From the NCBI GenBank assembly GCA_022769545.1, contig JALEJS010000040.1:1-64000 (forward strand): DNA of 64,000 nucleotides, read 5' to 3'. Below the pieces are notes generated by a model. The model made no database searches and had not been told where the DNA came from. It was given only the letters and a program-made list of their open reading frames with translations. Positions 34,096 to 42,193 of the stretch are shown one piece after another. Numbering within the stretch: the first letter of the stretch is position 1; each line of letters opens with the position of its first letter. Source of the DNA: Blautia sp. GTDB taxonomy: Bacteria; Bacillota; Clostridia; Lachnospirales; Lachnospiraceae. The position numbers were made by a program, and so were the translations under genes.

Positions 34096-35430
34096 CTACT
34101 CGACTGAGATAAACCCGATGTCGATGTTCCCCGCCTGATAATCCGGGTGATTCAAAATATCATACTGATAATCAATGTTGGTATCCACACCTTCAATGAT
34201 CACTTCCCCCAGCGCACTGCGCATTCGGCGGATCGCTTCCTGGCGGTCCTGTCCCCAGACGATGAGTTTGGCGATCATGGAGTCATAGTACGGCGGGATG
34301 GTATAACCACTGTATACGGCCGTATCGACCCGCACACCGTTTCCGCCCGGAAAATATACCCCGGTGACGGTTCCCGGCGAAGGCCGAAAGCCCTTCTGTG
34401 GATTTTCCGCATTGATGCGGCACTCAATGGCATGCCCCTTCAGCTGTATCTCCTTCTGGCCAAATGAGAGCGGACATCCGGAGGCAATGCGGATCTGCTC
34501 CTTGATCAGATCGATCCCTGTCACCCATTCTGTGACCGGATGCTCCACCTGAATCCGTGTGTTCATTTCCATGAAATAGAATTTCCCGTTTTTTTCCAGA
34601 AGAAATTCAATGGTTCCCGCATTCATATAGCCGGCTGCCTTTGCGGCTCTCACAGCGGTCTCCCCCATCTTTTTCCGAAGCTTCACAGACAGCGCCGGAC
34701 AGGGAGACTCTTCGATCAGCTTCTGATGGTTCCGCTGTATGGAGCAGTCACGTTCCCCCAGATGAACCACATTCCCCTGCGTATCTGCCAGAATCTGAAA
34801 TTCGATATGTCTGGGATTTTCCACAAAATGTTCGATGTACATGGTACCGTCGCCGAAGGCCATCTGTGCCTCCTTCTGGGCCATCCGAAAGCTTTGCTCA
34901 AATTCTCCGGGATCCCGGGCCACCCGCATTCCCTTTCCGCCGCCGCCCAGCGCTGCCTTCACGATCACCGGATAGCCGATCTTTCCTGCTGCTCTGGCAC
35001 CGTCTGCCGCGTCATATATGGGATCCCTGCTTCCGGGAATCACCGGAACACCGGCCGCCTCCATGGTATTTCTGGCAATCTGTTTGTTTCCCAGCCGTGC
35101 GATCACCTGGGAGGTGGGACCGATAAAGGTGATCCCGCACTGCTCACAGAACTCTGCGAATTTGCTGTTTTCCGACAAAAAGCCAAAGCCCGGATGAATG
35201 GCATCTGCTCCGGATACGATCGTTGCGCTGATGATCTGTTCCATGGAAAGATAACTCTCCGACGATGGAGCCGGACCGATGCAGAAGGCCTCATCTGCCA
35301 GCTTTGTATGCAGCGCTTCTTTATCCGCCTCCGAGTATACCGCCACAGTTTCAATTCCCATTTCCCGGCATGCCCGGATGATGCGGACTGCGATTTCTCC
35401 TCTGTTCGCGATCAATATCTTTTTTATCAT
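34096..35430 (-). CDS. accC: Acetyl-CoA carboxylase biotin carboxylase subunit
   Basis: A 444-residue ATP-grasp enzyme that carboxylates the biotin on BCCP with bicarbonate and ATP. IANRGEIAVRIIRACREMG, the glycine-rich ATP-lid GGGGKGMRVAR, YIEHFVENPRHIEFQ and FYFMEMNTRIQVEHPVTEW are canonical. It lies between fabZ (8-base gap) and accDA (44-base gap). Confidence 0.97.
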   Translation of the reverse strand: MIKKILIANRGEIAVRIIRACREMGIETVAVYSEADKEALHTKLADEAFCIGPAPSSESYLSMEQIISATIVSGADAIHPGFGFLSENSKFAEFCEQCGITFIGPTSQVIARLGNKQIARNTMEAAGVPVIPGSRDPIYDAADGARAAGKIGYPVIVKAALGGGGKGMRVARDPGEFEQSFRMAQKEAQMAFGDGTMYIEHFVENPRHIEFQILADTQGNVVHLGERDCSIQRNHQKLIEESPCPALSVKLRKKMGETAVRAAKAAGYMNAGTIEFLLEKNGKFYFMEMNTRIQVEHPVTEWVTGIDLIKEQIRIASGCPLSFGQKEIQLKGHAIECRINAENPQKGFRPSPGTVTGVYFPGGNGVRVDTAVYSGYTIPPYYDSMIAKLIVWGQDRQEAIRRMRSALGEVIIEGVDTNIDYQYDILNHPDYQAGNIDIGFISVE

Positions 35431-35438
35431 GCGCTCAC

Positions 35439-35867
35439 CTATCCAACTGCAAATGTCAGTTCTGCCTTTACCACCGTTTTCCCGTCCACGCTGGCAACCG
35501 CTTCACCCACGCCGATGGGACCTTTTCTGGAAATGATCCGGGTTTCCAGACGTACCTTGTCTCCCGGAACGACTTTCCCGCGAAAACGGCAGTTTTTTAT
35601 TCCGCCAAAAAAGGCAATCTTACCTTTGTTTTCTTCCAGACTGAGGATTGCCACCGCACCGACCTGTGCCAGCGCCTCCACCAGAAGAACGCCCGGCATC
35701 ACCGGCTCCTGCGGAAAATGTCCGGCAAAAAAGTCCTCTCTGTAAGTTACACATTTATATCCAACCGCAAATTCCCCCGGTTCATAATCCTCGATCTCGT
35801 CTATCAGAAGAAATGGATGTCTGTGGGGAATGATTTCCTGAATCTGTCTGATATTCAGATGATTCAT
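35439..35867 (-). CDS. fabZ: 3-hydroxyacyl-ACP dehydratase
   Basis: A 142-residue hotdog-fold dehydratase that makes trans-2-enoyl-ACP. The catalytic segment [14 protein letters not shown] and [22 protein letters not shown] are conserved. ATG 35867 with AAGGATACAGGC ahead is preferred to the longer frame beginning 123 bases upstream within accB. There is no separate FabA gene in this operon. Confidence 0.95.
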   Translation of the reverse strand: MNHLNIRQIQEIIPHRHPFLLIDEIEDYEPGEFAVGYKCVTYREDFFAGHFPQEPVMPGVLLVEALAQVGAVAILSLEENKGKIAFFGGIKNCRFRGKVVPGDKVRLETRIISRKGPIGVGEAVASVDGKTVVKAELTFAVG

Positions 35868-35892
35868 GCCTGTATCCTTCTTTCTGTCCGTT

Positions 35893-36324
35893 TTATCCGA
35901 TCCGGAACAGGGGCTGTCCGTATTCCACCGGCCTGTCATTTTCTGCCAGGATCTCCAGCACAGTTCCGTCGTAATCACTTTCAATTTCATTCATCAGTTT
36001 CATAGCTTCCACAACGGCCAGCGTCTGTCCCTTTTTCACTGTGTCTCCCACGCAGACAAAGGGCTTCGCACCTTCTGCCGGAGCTGCATAAAACACACCT
36101 ACCAGCGGTGATTTCACAAGCTTTCCTTCTTTTTCCTCTGTCTTCGCAGGCTGCGCTTCAGCCGGTGCCATCTGAGTCATTTGCTGCAGTGTCTCAGTCA
36201 CAGCCTGCACCTTTCCCTGTTTTTTCACCAGATGGAGCTTCGTCCCGTCCTCTTCGTACTCCAGGCCGGTAATCTCTGATGCGGATACCGCATCGATCAA
36301 TTTCAGAACCTGTTCCACATTCAT
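35893..36324 (-). CDS. accB: Acetyl-CoA carboxylase biotin carboxyl carrier protein
   Basis: A 143-residue carrier protein. The N-terminal helical region precedes a hinge rich in Ala, Pro and Glu (about 50-70), and the biotinyl domain contains [13 protein letters not shown], with the acceptor lysine in AMKLM near residue 108. AGAAAGGCGG lies upstream of the ATG, and the gene follows fabF by 15 bases. Confidence 0.96.
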   Translation of the reverse strand: MNVEQVLKLIDAVSASEITGLEYEEDGTKLHLVKKQGKVQAVTETLQQMTQMAPAEAQPAKTEEKEGKLVKSPLVGVFYAAPAEGAKPFVCVGDTVKKGQTLAVVEAMKLMNEIESDYDGTVLEILAENDRPVEYGQPLFRIG

Positions 36325-36339
36325 ACCGTATCCGCCTTT

Positions 36340-37578
36340 CTATTCCGCATATTTTTTCACGAGAAGCGATGCATTATGACCGCCGAAACCAAGAGAATTC
36401 GTCAGTGCATATTCCACATCCGTCTCCACCGGAGCTCCGATGGTATAATCCAGATCACATTCCGCTTCTGTCTGCCTTGTACCCACCGTCTGATGGATAA
36501 ATCCTTCCTGAATTGCCTTGACGCAGACAATAAATTCCACTCCGCCTGCAGCTCCCAGCAGATGTCCGATCATGGATTTGGTGGAATTCACATGCACCTT
36601 CTTCGCCGCATCTCCAAAAGCCAGATGAATCGCTCTTGTCTCAAAAAGATCGTTGTGATGCGTGCTTGTCCCATGTGCATTAATATAAGTTACCTGGGAC
36701 GGGTCTGCTCCCCCCTCTTCCATGGCAAGCGTCATGGCCTTCGCTGCTCCGCTTCCGTCCTCACAGGGAGAAGTAATGTGAAAGGCATCGGCCGTGGATC
36801 CATAGCCCACCAGCTCTGCATAGATTCTTGCCCCTCTGGCTTTTGCATGCTCCAGTTCTTCCAGCACGACAACTCCGGCCCCCTCACCCAGCACAAAGCC
36901 CTTCCGGTCTTTGTCAAACGGAATGGATGCCCGAAGAGGATCCTCGGACGTGGACAGCGCTGTCAGACTGGTGAAACCGGCCACACCGGTGGGGCAGATA
37001 CAGCTTTCACAGCCGCCTGCCAGCATGATGTCCGCATCCCCGTACTGGATCGCCCGAAATGCATCTCCAATGCTGTTTGTTCCGGTCGCACAGGCAGTCA
37101 CCACGTCCGTGCACTTTCCCCGGAAGCCCAGCTGGATGGAAATGTTTCCTGCCGCCATGTTGGAAATCATCAGGGGCACCATCAGAGGATGTACCTTTGA
37201 CGGACCCTTTTTCAGAATATTTTCCGTCTCCTGTTCTGCCCGGGAAAGACTTCCCACACCGGAGCCCACGATCACACCGGCCCGGAAGGGATCCTCTTTG
37301 CTCATATCCAGACCGGAATCCTCAAAGGCTTCCTTTGCCGCCGCAACGGCGTACTGGGCAAATAAATCCATTCTTCTGGCCGCCTTGAAATCCATCCGTT
37401 CCTTTGCCGAAAAGCCTTTCACCTCTGCAGCCAGCTTCACTTTATAATCTGTGGTATCAAATCGTGTGATCCGGTCAATTCCTACTTTACCTTCTTTGAT
37501 ACCCTGCCAGAAATCGGGCACATCATTTCCGATGGGCGTTACCGCCCCCAGTCCTGTGACCACCACTCGTCTTTTCAT
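36340..37578 (-). CDS. fabF: 3-oxoacyl-ACP synthase II
   Basis: A 412-residue elongating condensing enzyme. Catalytic cysteine in VTACATGTNSIGDAF and the two histidines in NAHGTSTHHND and NSTKSMIGHLLGAAGG form the Cys-His-His triad. It starts MKRRVVVTGLGAVTPIGND with GAGGAGAG upstream. Confidence 0.97.
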   Translation of the reverse strand: MKRRVVVTGLGAVTPIGNDVPDFWQGIKEGKVGIDRITRFDTTDYKVKLAAEVKGFSAKERMDFKAARRMDLFAQYAVAAAKEAFEDSGLDMSKEDPFRAGVIVGSGVGSLSRAEQETENILKKGPSKVHPLMVPLMISNMAAGNISIQLGFRGKCTDVVTACATGTNSIGDAFRAIQYGDADIMLAGGCESCICPTGVAGFTSLTALSTSEDPLRASIPFDKDRKGFVLGEGAGVVVLEELEHAKARGARIYAELVGYGSTADAFHITSPCEDGSGAAKAMTLAMEEGGADPSQVTYINAHGTSTHHNDLFETRAIHLAFGDAAKKVHVNSTKSMIGHLLGAAGGVEFIVCVKAIQEGFIHQTVGTRQTEAECDLDYTIGAPVETDVEYALTNSLGFGGHNASLLVKKYAE

Positions 37579-37594
37579 TTCTTTGTTCTCTCCT

Positions 37595-38335
37595 CTACAT
37601 TACCATTCCGCCATCCACATGAATGACCTGTCCGGTGATATATCGTGCTTCCTCCGATGCAAGAAACGCCGCCGCTGCCGCCACATCCTCCGGTGTTCCC
37701 ATATATCCCAGAGGAATCTGGCCGATGGCTGCTTCCTTCACCTTCTCAGAAAGCACTCCTGTCATATCTGTCTCAATAAACCCAGGTGCGATGGCATTCA
37801 CAGTGATTCCTCTGGATGCCAGCTCCTTCGCCGCAGATTTTGTCAGGCCGATCACTCCTGCCTTCGATGCGGCATAATTGACCTGTCCTGCATTTCCTGC
37901 CACACCCACAACCGATGCCATATTTATGATTCTTCCGTTTCTCTGGCGGATCATCTGACGTGCCGCAAAGCGGATCGTGTGAAAAGTACCCTTCAGATTG
38001 GTGGAAATCACCTGGTCAAAATCCGCTTCTTTCATCCGCATCAGCAGACCGTCTCTGGTAATGCCCGCATTATTCACCAGGATATCCAGGCTGCCGCATT
38101 TCTCAATTACATTTTGGATAAATGCTTCACATGCCGCAAAATCTGAGACATCGCACTGATAGATCATGGCTTTTCCGCTCTTTTCCAGAATTTCCTTCTG
38201 AACCTCCTCGGCTTTTTCCCTGGAGCCCTGATAGTTGATCACCACCTGCGCCCCCTGCTGTGCCAGCTTCTGTGCGATGGCTCTCCCGATTCCCCTGGAG
38301 GCTCCGGTTACCACAGCTGTTTTCCCTGTCAGCAT
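37595..38335 (-). CDS. fabG: 3-oxoacyl-ACP reductase
   Basis: A 246-residue classical SDR using [21 protein letters not shown] is the cofactor motif, [11 protein letters not shown] follows it, and [12 protein letters not shown] holds the catalytic YxxxK. The start overlaps the end of fabD by seven bases. Confidence 0.97.
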   Translation of the reverse strand: MLTGKTAVVTGASRGIGRAIAQKLAQQGAQVVINYQGSREKAEEVQKEILEKSGKAMIYQCDVSDFAACEAFIQNVIEKCGSLDILVNNAGITRDGLLMRMKEADFDQVISTNLKGTFHTIRFAARQMIRQRNGRIINMASVVGVAGNAGQVNYAASKAGVIGLTKSAAKELASRGITVNAIAPGFIETDMTGVLSEKVKEAAIGQIPLGYMGTPEDVAAAAAFLASEEARYITGQVIHVDGGMVM

Positions 38336-39273
38336 TCTGTCTCCTTTCCGGCCTGCCCAAGCTCACAGACCACCTGCTCCATTTCCTCCCACGTGGAAAT
38401 ATGGTATACTCTGCTGTTTCTGTTGATCTTTCTCATAAAACCGGTCAGTGTTTTGCCGGGACCGATTTCCACAAAGGTATCTGTTCCGTCTTCGATCATC
38501 TGCTCCATGCTCTGCATCCATTTCACAGGTGAACAGAGCTGCTGAACCAGAAGCCCGCGGATTTCCGAGGCCTGTGTGACCTGCTTCGCCGTCACATTGG
38601 TCACATACGGAATCTGCAGCGGTCTGATCTGCGTCCCGGCCAGTGCCGCCTCAAGCTCTGCCTTTGCCGGCTTGAGGAGCGGTGAGTGAAAGGGGCCGCT
38701 TACATTCAGCATAACCGTACGCTTTGCGCCCTGTTCCTTCAGCGCTTTTTCTGCCTGCTCCACCCCTTTTTTGCCTCCGGTGATCACGATCTGCCCCGGA
38801 CAGTTATAATTGGCAATGGTCACATCCTCGAAATTTTCCAGAACCTCTTCGATCTTTTTTTCGTCCATTGAGAGAACGGCACACATGGCTCCTTCCCCTG
38901 CCGGAACGGTATTCTGCATCAGAATTCCTCTTTTGCGGACCAGACGGATGGCATCCAGGTCCTCCACCGCACCGCTTACGGCAATGGCTGCATATTCTCC
39001 CAGGCTCAGTCCGGCCGTCACGTCCGGACGGATTCCCTTCTCCAGGAGCACTCTGGTCATGGCAAGATATGTCGTCACAAGTGCCGCCTGTGTATACTCC
39101 GTCTGATCCAGAAGATCGTTTTTTTCAAAACACAGCGCCTTCATGTCCAGCTTCAGCACCTCCGATGCCTGATCAAAGATCTGCCGCGCCGCAGGGCTGT
39201 TCTCATAAAAGTCCTTTCCCATTCCGCAGGTCTGAACACCCTGTCCGGGATAAATAAATGCTGTTTTACTCAT
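38329..39273 (-). CDS. fabD: Malonyl-CoA:ACP transacylase
   Basis: A 314-residue malonyltransferase with [17 protein letters not shown] at the start and the nucleophile motif GLSLGEYAA near residue 90. The later [14 protein letters not shown] contains the catalytic histidine. The ATG at 39273 overlaps the end of fabK by eight bases; AAAGGAACAGG is the ribosome site. It loads malonate onto AcpP. Confidence 0.96.
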   Translation of the reverse strand: MSKTAFIYPGQGVQTCGMGKDFYENSPAARQIFDQASEVLKLDMKALCFEKNDLLDQTEYTQAALVTTYLAMTRVLLEKGIRPDVTAGLSLGEYAAIAVSGAVEDLDAIRLVRKRGILMQNTVPAGEGAMCAVLSMDEKKIEEVLENFEDVTIANYNCPGQIVITGGKKGVEQAEKALKEQGAKRTVMLNVSGPFHSPLLKPAKAELEAALAGTQIRPLQIPYVTNVTAKQVTQASEIRGLLVQQLCSPVKWMQSMEQMIEDGTDTFVEIGPGKTLTGFMRKINRNSRVYHISTWEEMEQVVCELGQAGKETEC

Positions 39274-40204
39274 AAATTCCTGTTCCTTTAAGCAGTGCGT
39301 CGGTCTCCTGTACCAGCTGATCAATGATTGCCTTGCAGGACCGCTTTTCTTTTACCAGTCCGGCAATCTGTCCTGCCATCACGCTTCCGTCTGCCACATC
39401 GCCTTCTACCACAGCCTTACGAAGGCCGCCCAGTGTGAGCATCTCCAGCTCTTCAAACGGAGCGCCGCTGTTTTCCAGCTCCAGGTATTTCCTGGTCATG
39501 TTATTTCTCAGGGCACGAACCGGATGACCGGTGCTTCTTCCTGTCACGCGGGTGTCAATATCTCTGGCCTTCAGAATCTTTTCCTTGTAGTTTTCGTGTA
39601 CCTGCGCTTCCTCCGATGCCACGAAGCGTGTTCCGATCTGCACCCCTTTTGCACCCAGCATGAAAGCAGCTGCCACACCTCTTCCGTCAGCAATTCCGCC
39701 GGCTGCGATGACAGGAATCTTCACAGCATCCACAACCTGCGGCACCAGTGCCATCGTAGTGGTTTCGCCAACATGGCCGCCGGATTCACAGCCCTCCGCA
39801 ACAACGGCATCGGCACCGCAGCGCTCCATTCTTCTTGCCATCGCCACAGATGCAACCACCGGGATTACCTTCACGCCGGCTTTTTTCCACATTTCCATGT
39901 ATTTTTCCGGGCTTCCCGCACCGGTCGTAACTACCTTGACGCCTTCTTCCGCAACAATTCTTGCCACATCATCTGCATAAGGGCTCATCAGCATAATGTT
40001 TACGCCAAACGGCTTGTCCGTGCATTTCCTGGTTTCGCGAATCTGCTCGCGCACCCATTCTGCCGGAGCACTGGCAGCTCCGATCAGTCCCAGACCGCCG
40101 GCCTCGGACACCGCTGCTGCCAGATGATATTCTGCCACCCAGGCCATTCCGCCCTGAATGATGGGATATTCAATTCCCAGTAATCCGGTTATTGCTGTCT
40201 GCAT
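39266..40204 (-). CDS. fabK: FMN-dependent enoyl-ACP reductase II
   Basis: A 312-residue flavoprotein of the FabK/nitronate-monooxygenase fold that reduces enoyl-ACP. IIQGGMAWVAEYHLAAAVSEAG and GVNIMLMSP, CDAVVAEGCESGGHVGE-type VVAEGCESGGHVGET and AAGGIADGRGVAAAFMLGA are typical. Its position between acpP and fabD in a fab operon favours FabK over 2-nitropropane dioxygenase. No FabI gene is present in the window. Confidence 0.94.
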   Translation of the reverse strand: MQTAITGLLGIEYPIIQGGMAWVAEYHLAAAVSEAGGLGLIGAASAPAEWVREQIRETRKCTDKPFGVNIMLMSPYADDVARIVAEEGVKVVTTGAGSPEKYMEMWKKAGVKVIPVVASVAMARRMERCGADAVVAEGCESGGHVGETTTMALVPQVVDAVKIPVIAAGGIADGRGVAAAFMLGAKGVQIGTRFVASEEAQVHENYKEKILKARDIDTRVTGRSTGHPVRALRNNMTRKYLELENSGAPFEELEMLTLGGLRKAVVEGDVADGSVMAGQIAGLVKEKRSCKAIIDQLVQETDALLKGTGIYE

Positions 40205-40218
40205 CGCTCTTTCCTCTC

Positions 40219-40446
40219 TTATTCTTTGTGCGCGTTGATGTAGTTCATAACGTCGCCTACCGTTACCAGTGTTTCCAGATCTTCTGCCGGAATCTCCACC
40301 TCAAATTCCTCTTCCAGTGCCATCACCAGTTCAAAAAGATCCAGAGAATCCACACCCAGATCCTCCTTGAAGGATGTGTTTTCTGTAATTTCGTCTGCAC
40401 TGATTCCAAGATTTTCCACTGTGATTTCTTTGATTTTCTCTAACAT
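40219..40446 (-). CDS. acpP: Acyl carrier protein
   Basis: A 75-residue acidic carrier protein. The phosphopantetheine serine is in GVDSLDLFELVMALE (S37 by my count). AGGAGAAATATC precedes the ATG. A 95-base gap separates it from fabH. Confidence 0.97.
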   Translation of the reverse strand: MLEKIKEITVENLGISADEITENTSFKEDLGVDSLDLFELVMALEEEFEVEIPAEDLETLVTVGDVMNYINAHKE

Positions 40447-40541
40447 GATATTTCTCCTTTTTCTTCTTAAATTTTCTTATACTGTTTTTTCGGAAACGGC
40501 CTGCGTATTCGGTCCGGTTATTTTTCGGACGATATACTGCT

Positions 40542-41498
40542 CTACTGCCATTGTATGATGCTTGCCCCCCAAGTCAGTCCGGCGCCAAATGCCGCCATAA
40601 CAATGTTCTGTCCCGGCTTCAGGCAGCCCTTGCGGTTCATCTCATCCAGAAGGATCGGCACACTGGCGGAAGAAGTATTTCCATACTCCTGAAGGTTCAT
40701 GGGAAATTTTTCGATTCCCACCTCCAGACGCCGGGCCACAGACTCTAGAATTCTCCCGTTTGCCTGATGAAGGATAAACCAGTCTATCTCGTCCTTCGAA
40801 AGATGGTTTTTCTCCAGGACCTCCTCGATTACTTCCGGAACCTTCTTCACCGCAAACCGGAATACGGCCTGTCCGTCCATCTGCATATAACAGCGGTCAT
40901 CCGGCATTTCATCCTCATTGTATCTGGTGCGGCAGGTCAGCGCCGTCCCCTTTTTTCCGTCAGAATGACATGCCCCCTCCAGGCGTTCGCCCGACTGGGA
41001 TGTGACAACGGCTGCACCGGCTCCGTCCCCGAACAGGATGCAGGTTCCCCGGTCTTTCCAGTTTACCAGATGAGACAGTCCTTCGCTGCCGATCACCAGA
41101 ATATTCCGGTACATCCCGGATGCAATGTACATCTCTGCCGTCTGGTAAGCCACCAGAAATCCGGCACAGGCCGCATTGATATCAAATCCTGCCGCATTCA
41201 CCGCTCCGATCCGCCTTTGCACCTCGCATGCCGTACAGGGAAGGATCACCTCCGATGAAATCGTGGAAACCAGGATCATATCGATTTCCTCCGGATCCAT
41301 ACCCGCATTTTGAAGCGCCCTTTCAGCCGCTTCCGCCGCCATGGAAACCGTCGATTCCTCACAGATCACGTGTCTGCTTTCAATTCCTGTCCTTTCACGG
41401 ATCCACGCATCACTTGTGTCCACCATTCTGGAAATCGCTTCATTATCCAGCCTGTGAAGCGGAATGCAGGAACCCGTACCGCTAATTCTTGCTCTCAT
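40542..41498 (-). CDS. fabH: 3-oxoacyl-ACP synthase III
   Basis: A 318-residue initiating condensing enzyme that joins acetyl-CoA (or a branched acyl-CoA) and malonyl-ACP. Cys in DINAACAGFLVAYQ, His in WFILHQANGRILES and Asn in EYGNTSSASVPILL make up the Cys-His-Asn triad. It is the first gene of the fab operon; GGACAAGAGGAC lies ahead of ATG 41498, and the promoter is at 41551-41579. Confidence 0.97.
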   Translation of the reverse strand: MRARISGTGSCIPLHRLDNEAISRMVDTSDAWIRERTGIESRHVICEESTVSMAAEAAERALQNAGMDPEEIDMILVSTISSEVILPCTACEVQRRIGAVNAAGFDINAACAGFLVAYQTAEMYIASGMYRNILVIGSEGLSHLVNWKDRGTCILFGDGAGAAVVTSQSGERLEGACHSDGKKGTALTCRTRYNEDEMPDDRCYMQMDGQAVFRFAVKKVPEVIEEVLEKNHLSKDEIDWFILHQANGRILESVARRLEVGIEKFPMNLQEYGNTSSASVPILLDEMNRKGCLKPGQNIVMAAFGAGLTWGASIIQWQ

Positions 41499-41538
41499 AC
41501 GTCCTCTTGTCCGTCTCTTTATTTTGACTTTAAATATA

Positions 41539-41551
41539 TTTGACCATCAAA
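41539..41551. promoter_or_regulatory. FabT-like palindrome 1 (over the fab operon start)
   Basis: TTTGACCATCAAA, a near-perfect dyad that fits the FabT box consensus (TTTGATTATCAAA) apart from the central bases. It overlaps the last base of the -10 and the expected +1 of the fab promoter. Confidence 0.65.
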
Positions 41552-41579
41552 CTATATATCAAAAATGATTTCCTGTCAA
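41551..41579 (-). promoter_or_regulatory. Promoter of the fatty acid synthesis operon
   Basis: On the minus strand TTGACA (41579-41574), a 17-base spacer and TATAGT (41556-41551); start near 41544. It is a consensus-grade sigma-A promoter flanked by the two palindromes. Confidence 0.88.
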
Positions 41580-41583
41580 GTAT

Positions 41584-41596
41584 TTTGATAATCAAA
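41584..41596. promoter_or_regulatory. FabT-like palindrome 2 (upstream of -35)
   Basis: TTTGATAATCAAA is a perfect palindrome (apart from its central base) embedded in ATTTTGATAATCAAAT. It ends five bases upstream of the -35 hexamer and differs from the streptococcal FabT consensus by one central base. Confidence 0.7.
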
Positions 41597-41600
41597 TTAA

Positions 41601-42158
41601 TTATATTTTCTCATGGATTTTTTCATAGACTTTCTGATATCTTTCTTCGATTTCTCTGACATCCCTGCAGGAAAGATCCGGCTCGGCATACAGTACCGGG
41701 AGCGTCCCCTCCCAGTCTCCGCACAGAAGCTGCTTCAGTTCATGCGCCAGAATTTCATCGTCGATCCGGCGCACCTGGCTCCACTCCTCCTGCGTGATCT
41801 CATTCAGGCCAAAGTGCACAAAAATCACCTTCAGGATCCCATCCTCAATTTCCACATAATTGGTGAGATGTTTTTTCACCGGACGGATAATATCTGAAAT
41901 GTAAGCCTCACTGGCATCATGAAGAAGGCAGGCCAGCACCACACGCTCTGACCATCCCCTGGCAGCGGCCTCCGCCGCGCAGTTGATGCAGTGCTGCCCC
42001 ACACTGTAGAAATATTTCAAATGCCCGCCGCCCCTGCAGAGAAGGCTCAGAGCATGGGCAATGTCCTCCAGTCTGACATTCTCCGGCTTCATGTCCATCG
42101 GGCAGAAGCGCAGCCCTGTATAGGTCGCCATCATATCATTCATTGTACTCTGATCCAT
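41601..42158 (-). CDS. HD-domain metal-dependent phosphohydrolase
   Basis: A 185-residue HD protein. YSVGQHCINCAA supplies the first histidine, LLHDASEAYISDIIRP the HD pair, and DDEILAHELKQLL resembles the distal aspartate segment. Such small HD proteins hydrolyse nucleotides (YfbR-like) in many bacteria; the substrate is not evident. ATG 42158 is preceded by GAGGAGGAAG. The preceding gene (GDPD) ends 35 bases upstream, so they may be cotranscribed. Confidence 0.8.
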   Translation of the reverse strand: MDQSTMNDMMATYTGLRFCPMDMKPENVRLEDIAHALSLLCRGGGHLKYFYSVGQHCINCAAEAAARGWSERVVLACLLHDASEAYISDIIRPVKKHLTNYVEIEDGILKVIFVHFGLNEITQEEWSQVRRIDDEILAHELKQLLCGDWEGTLPVLYAEPDLSCRDVREIEERYQKVYEKIHEKI

Positions 42159-42193
42159 GTTCTTCCTCCTCATTCCGGCCGGCAGGCCTGTTT

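Noticed and set aside
38235-39257. Plus-strand open frames opposite the fab operon
   Set aside because: All are shadow frames of fabG and fabD with no domain or ribosome site.
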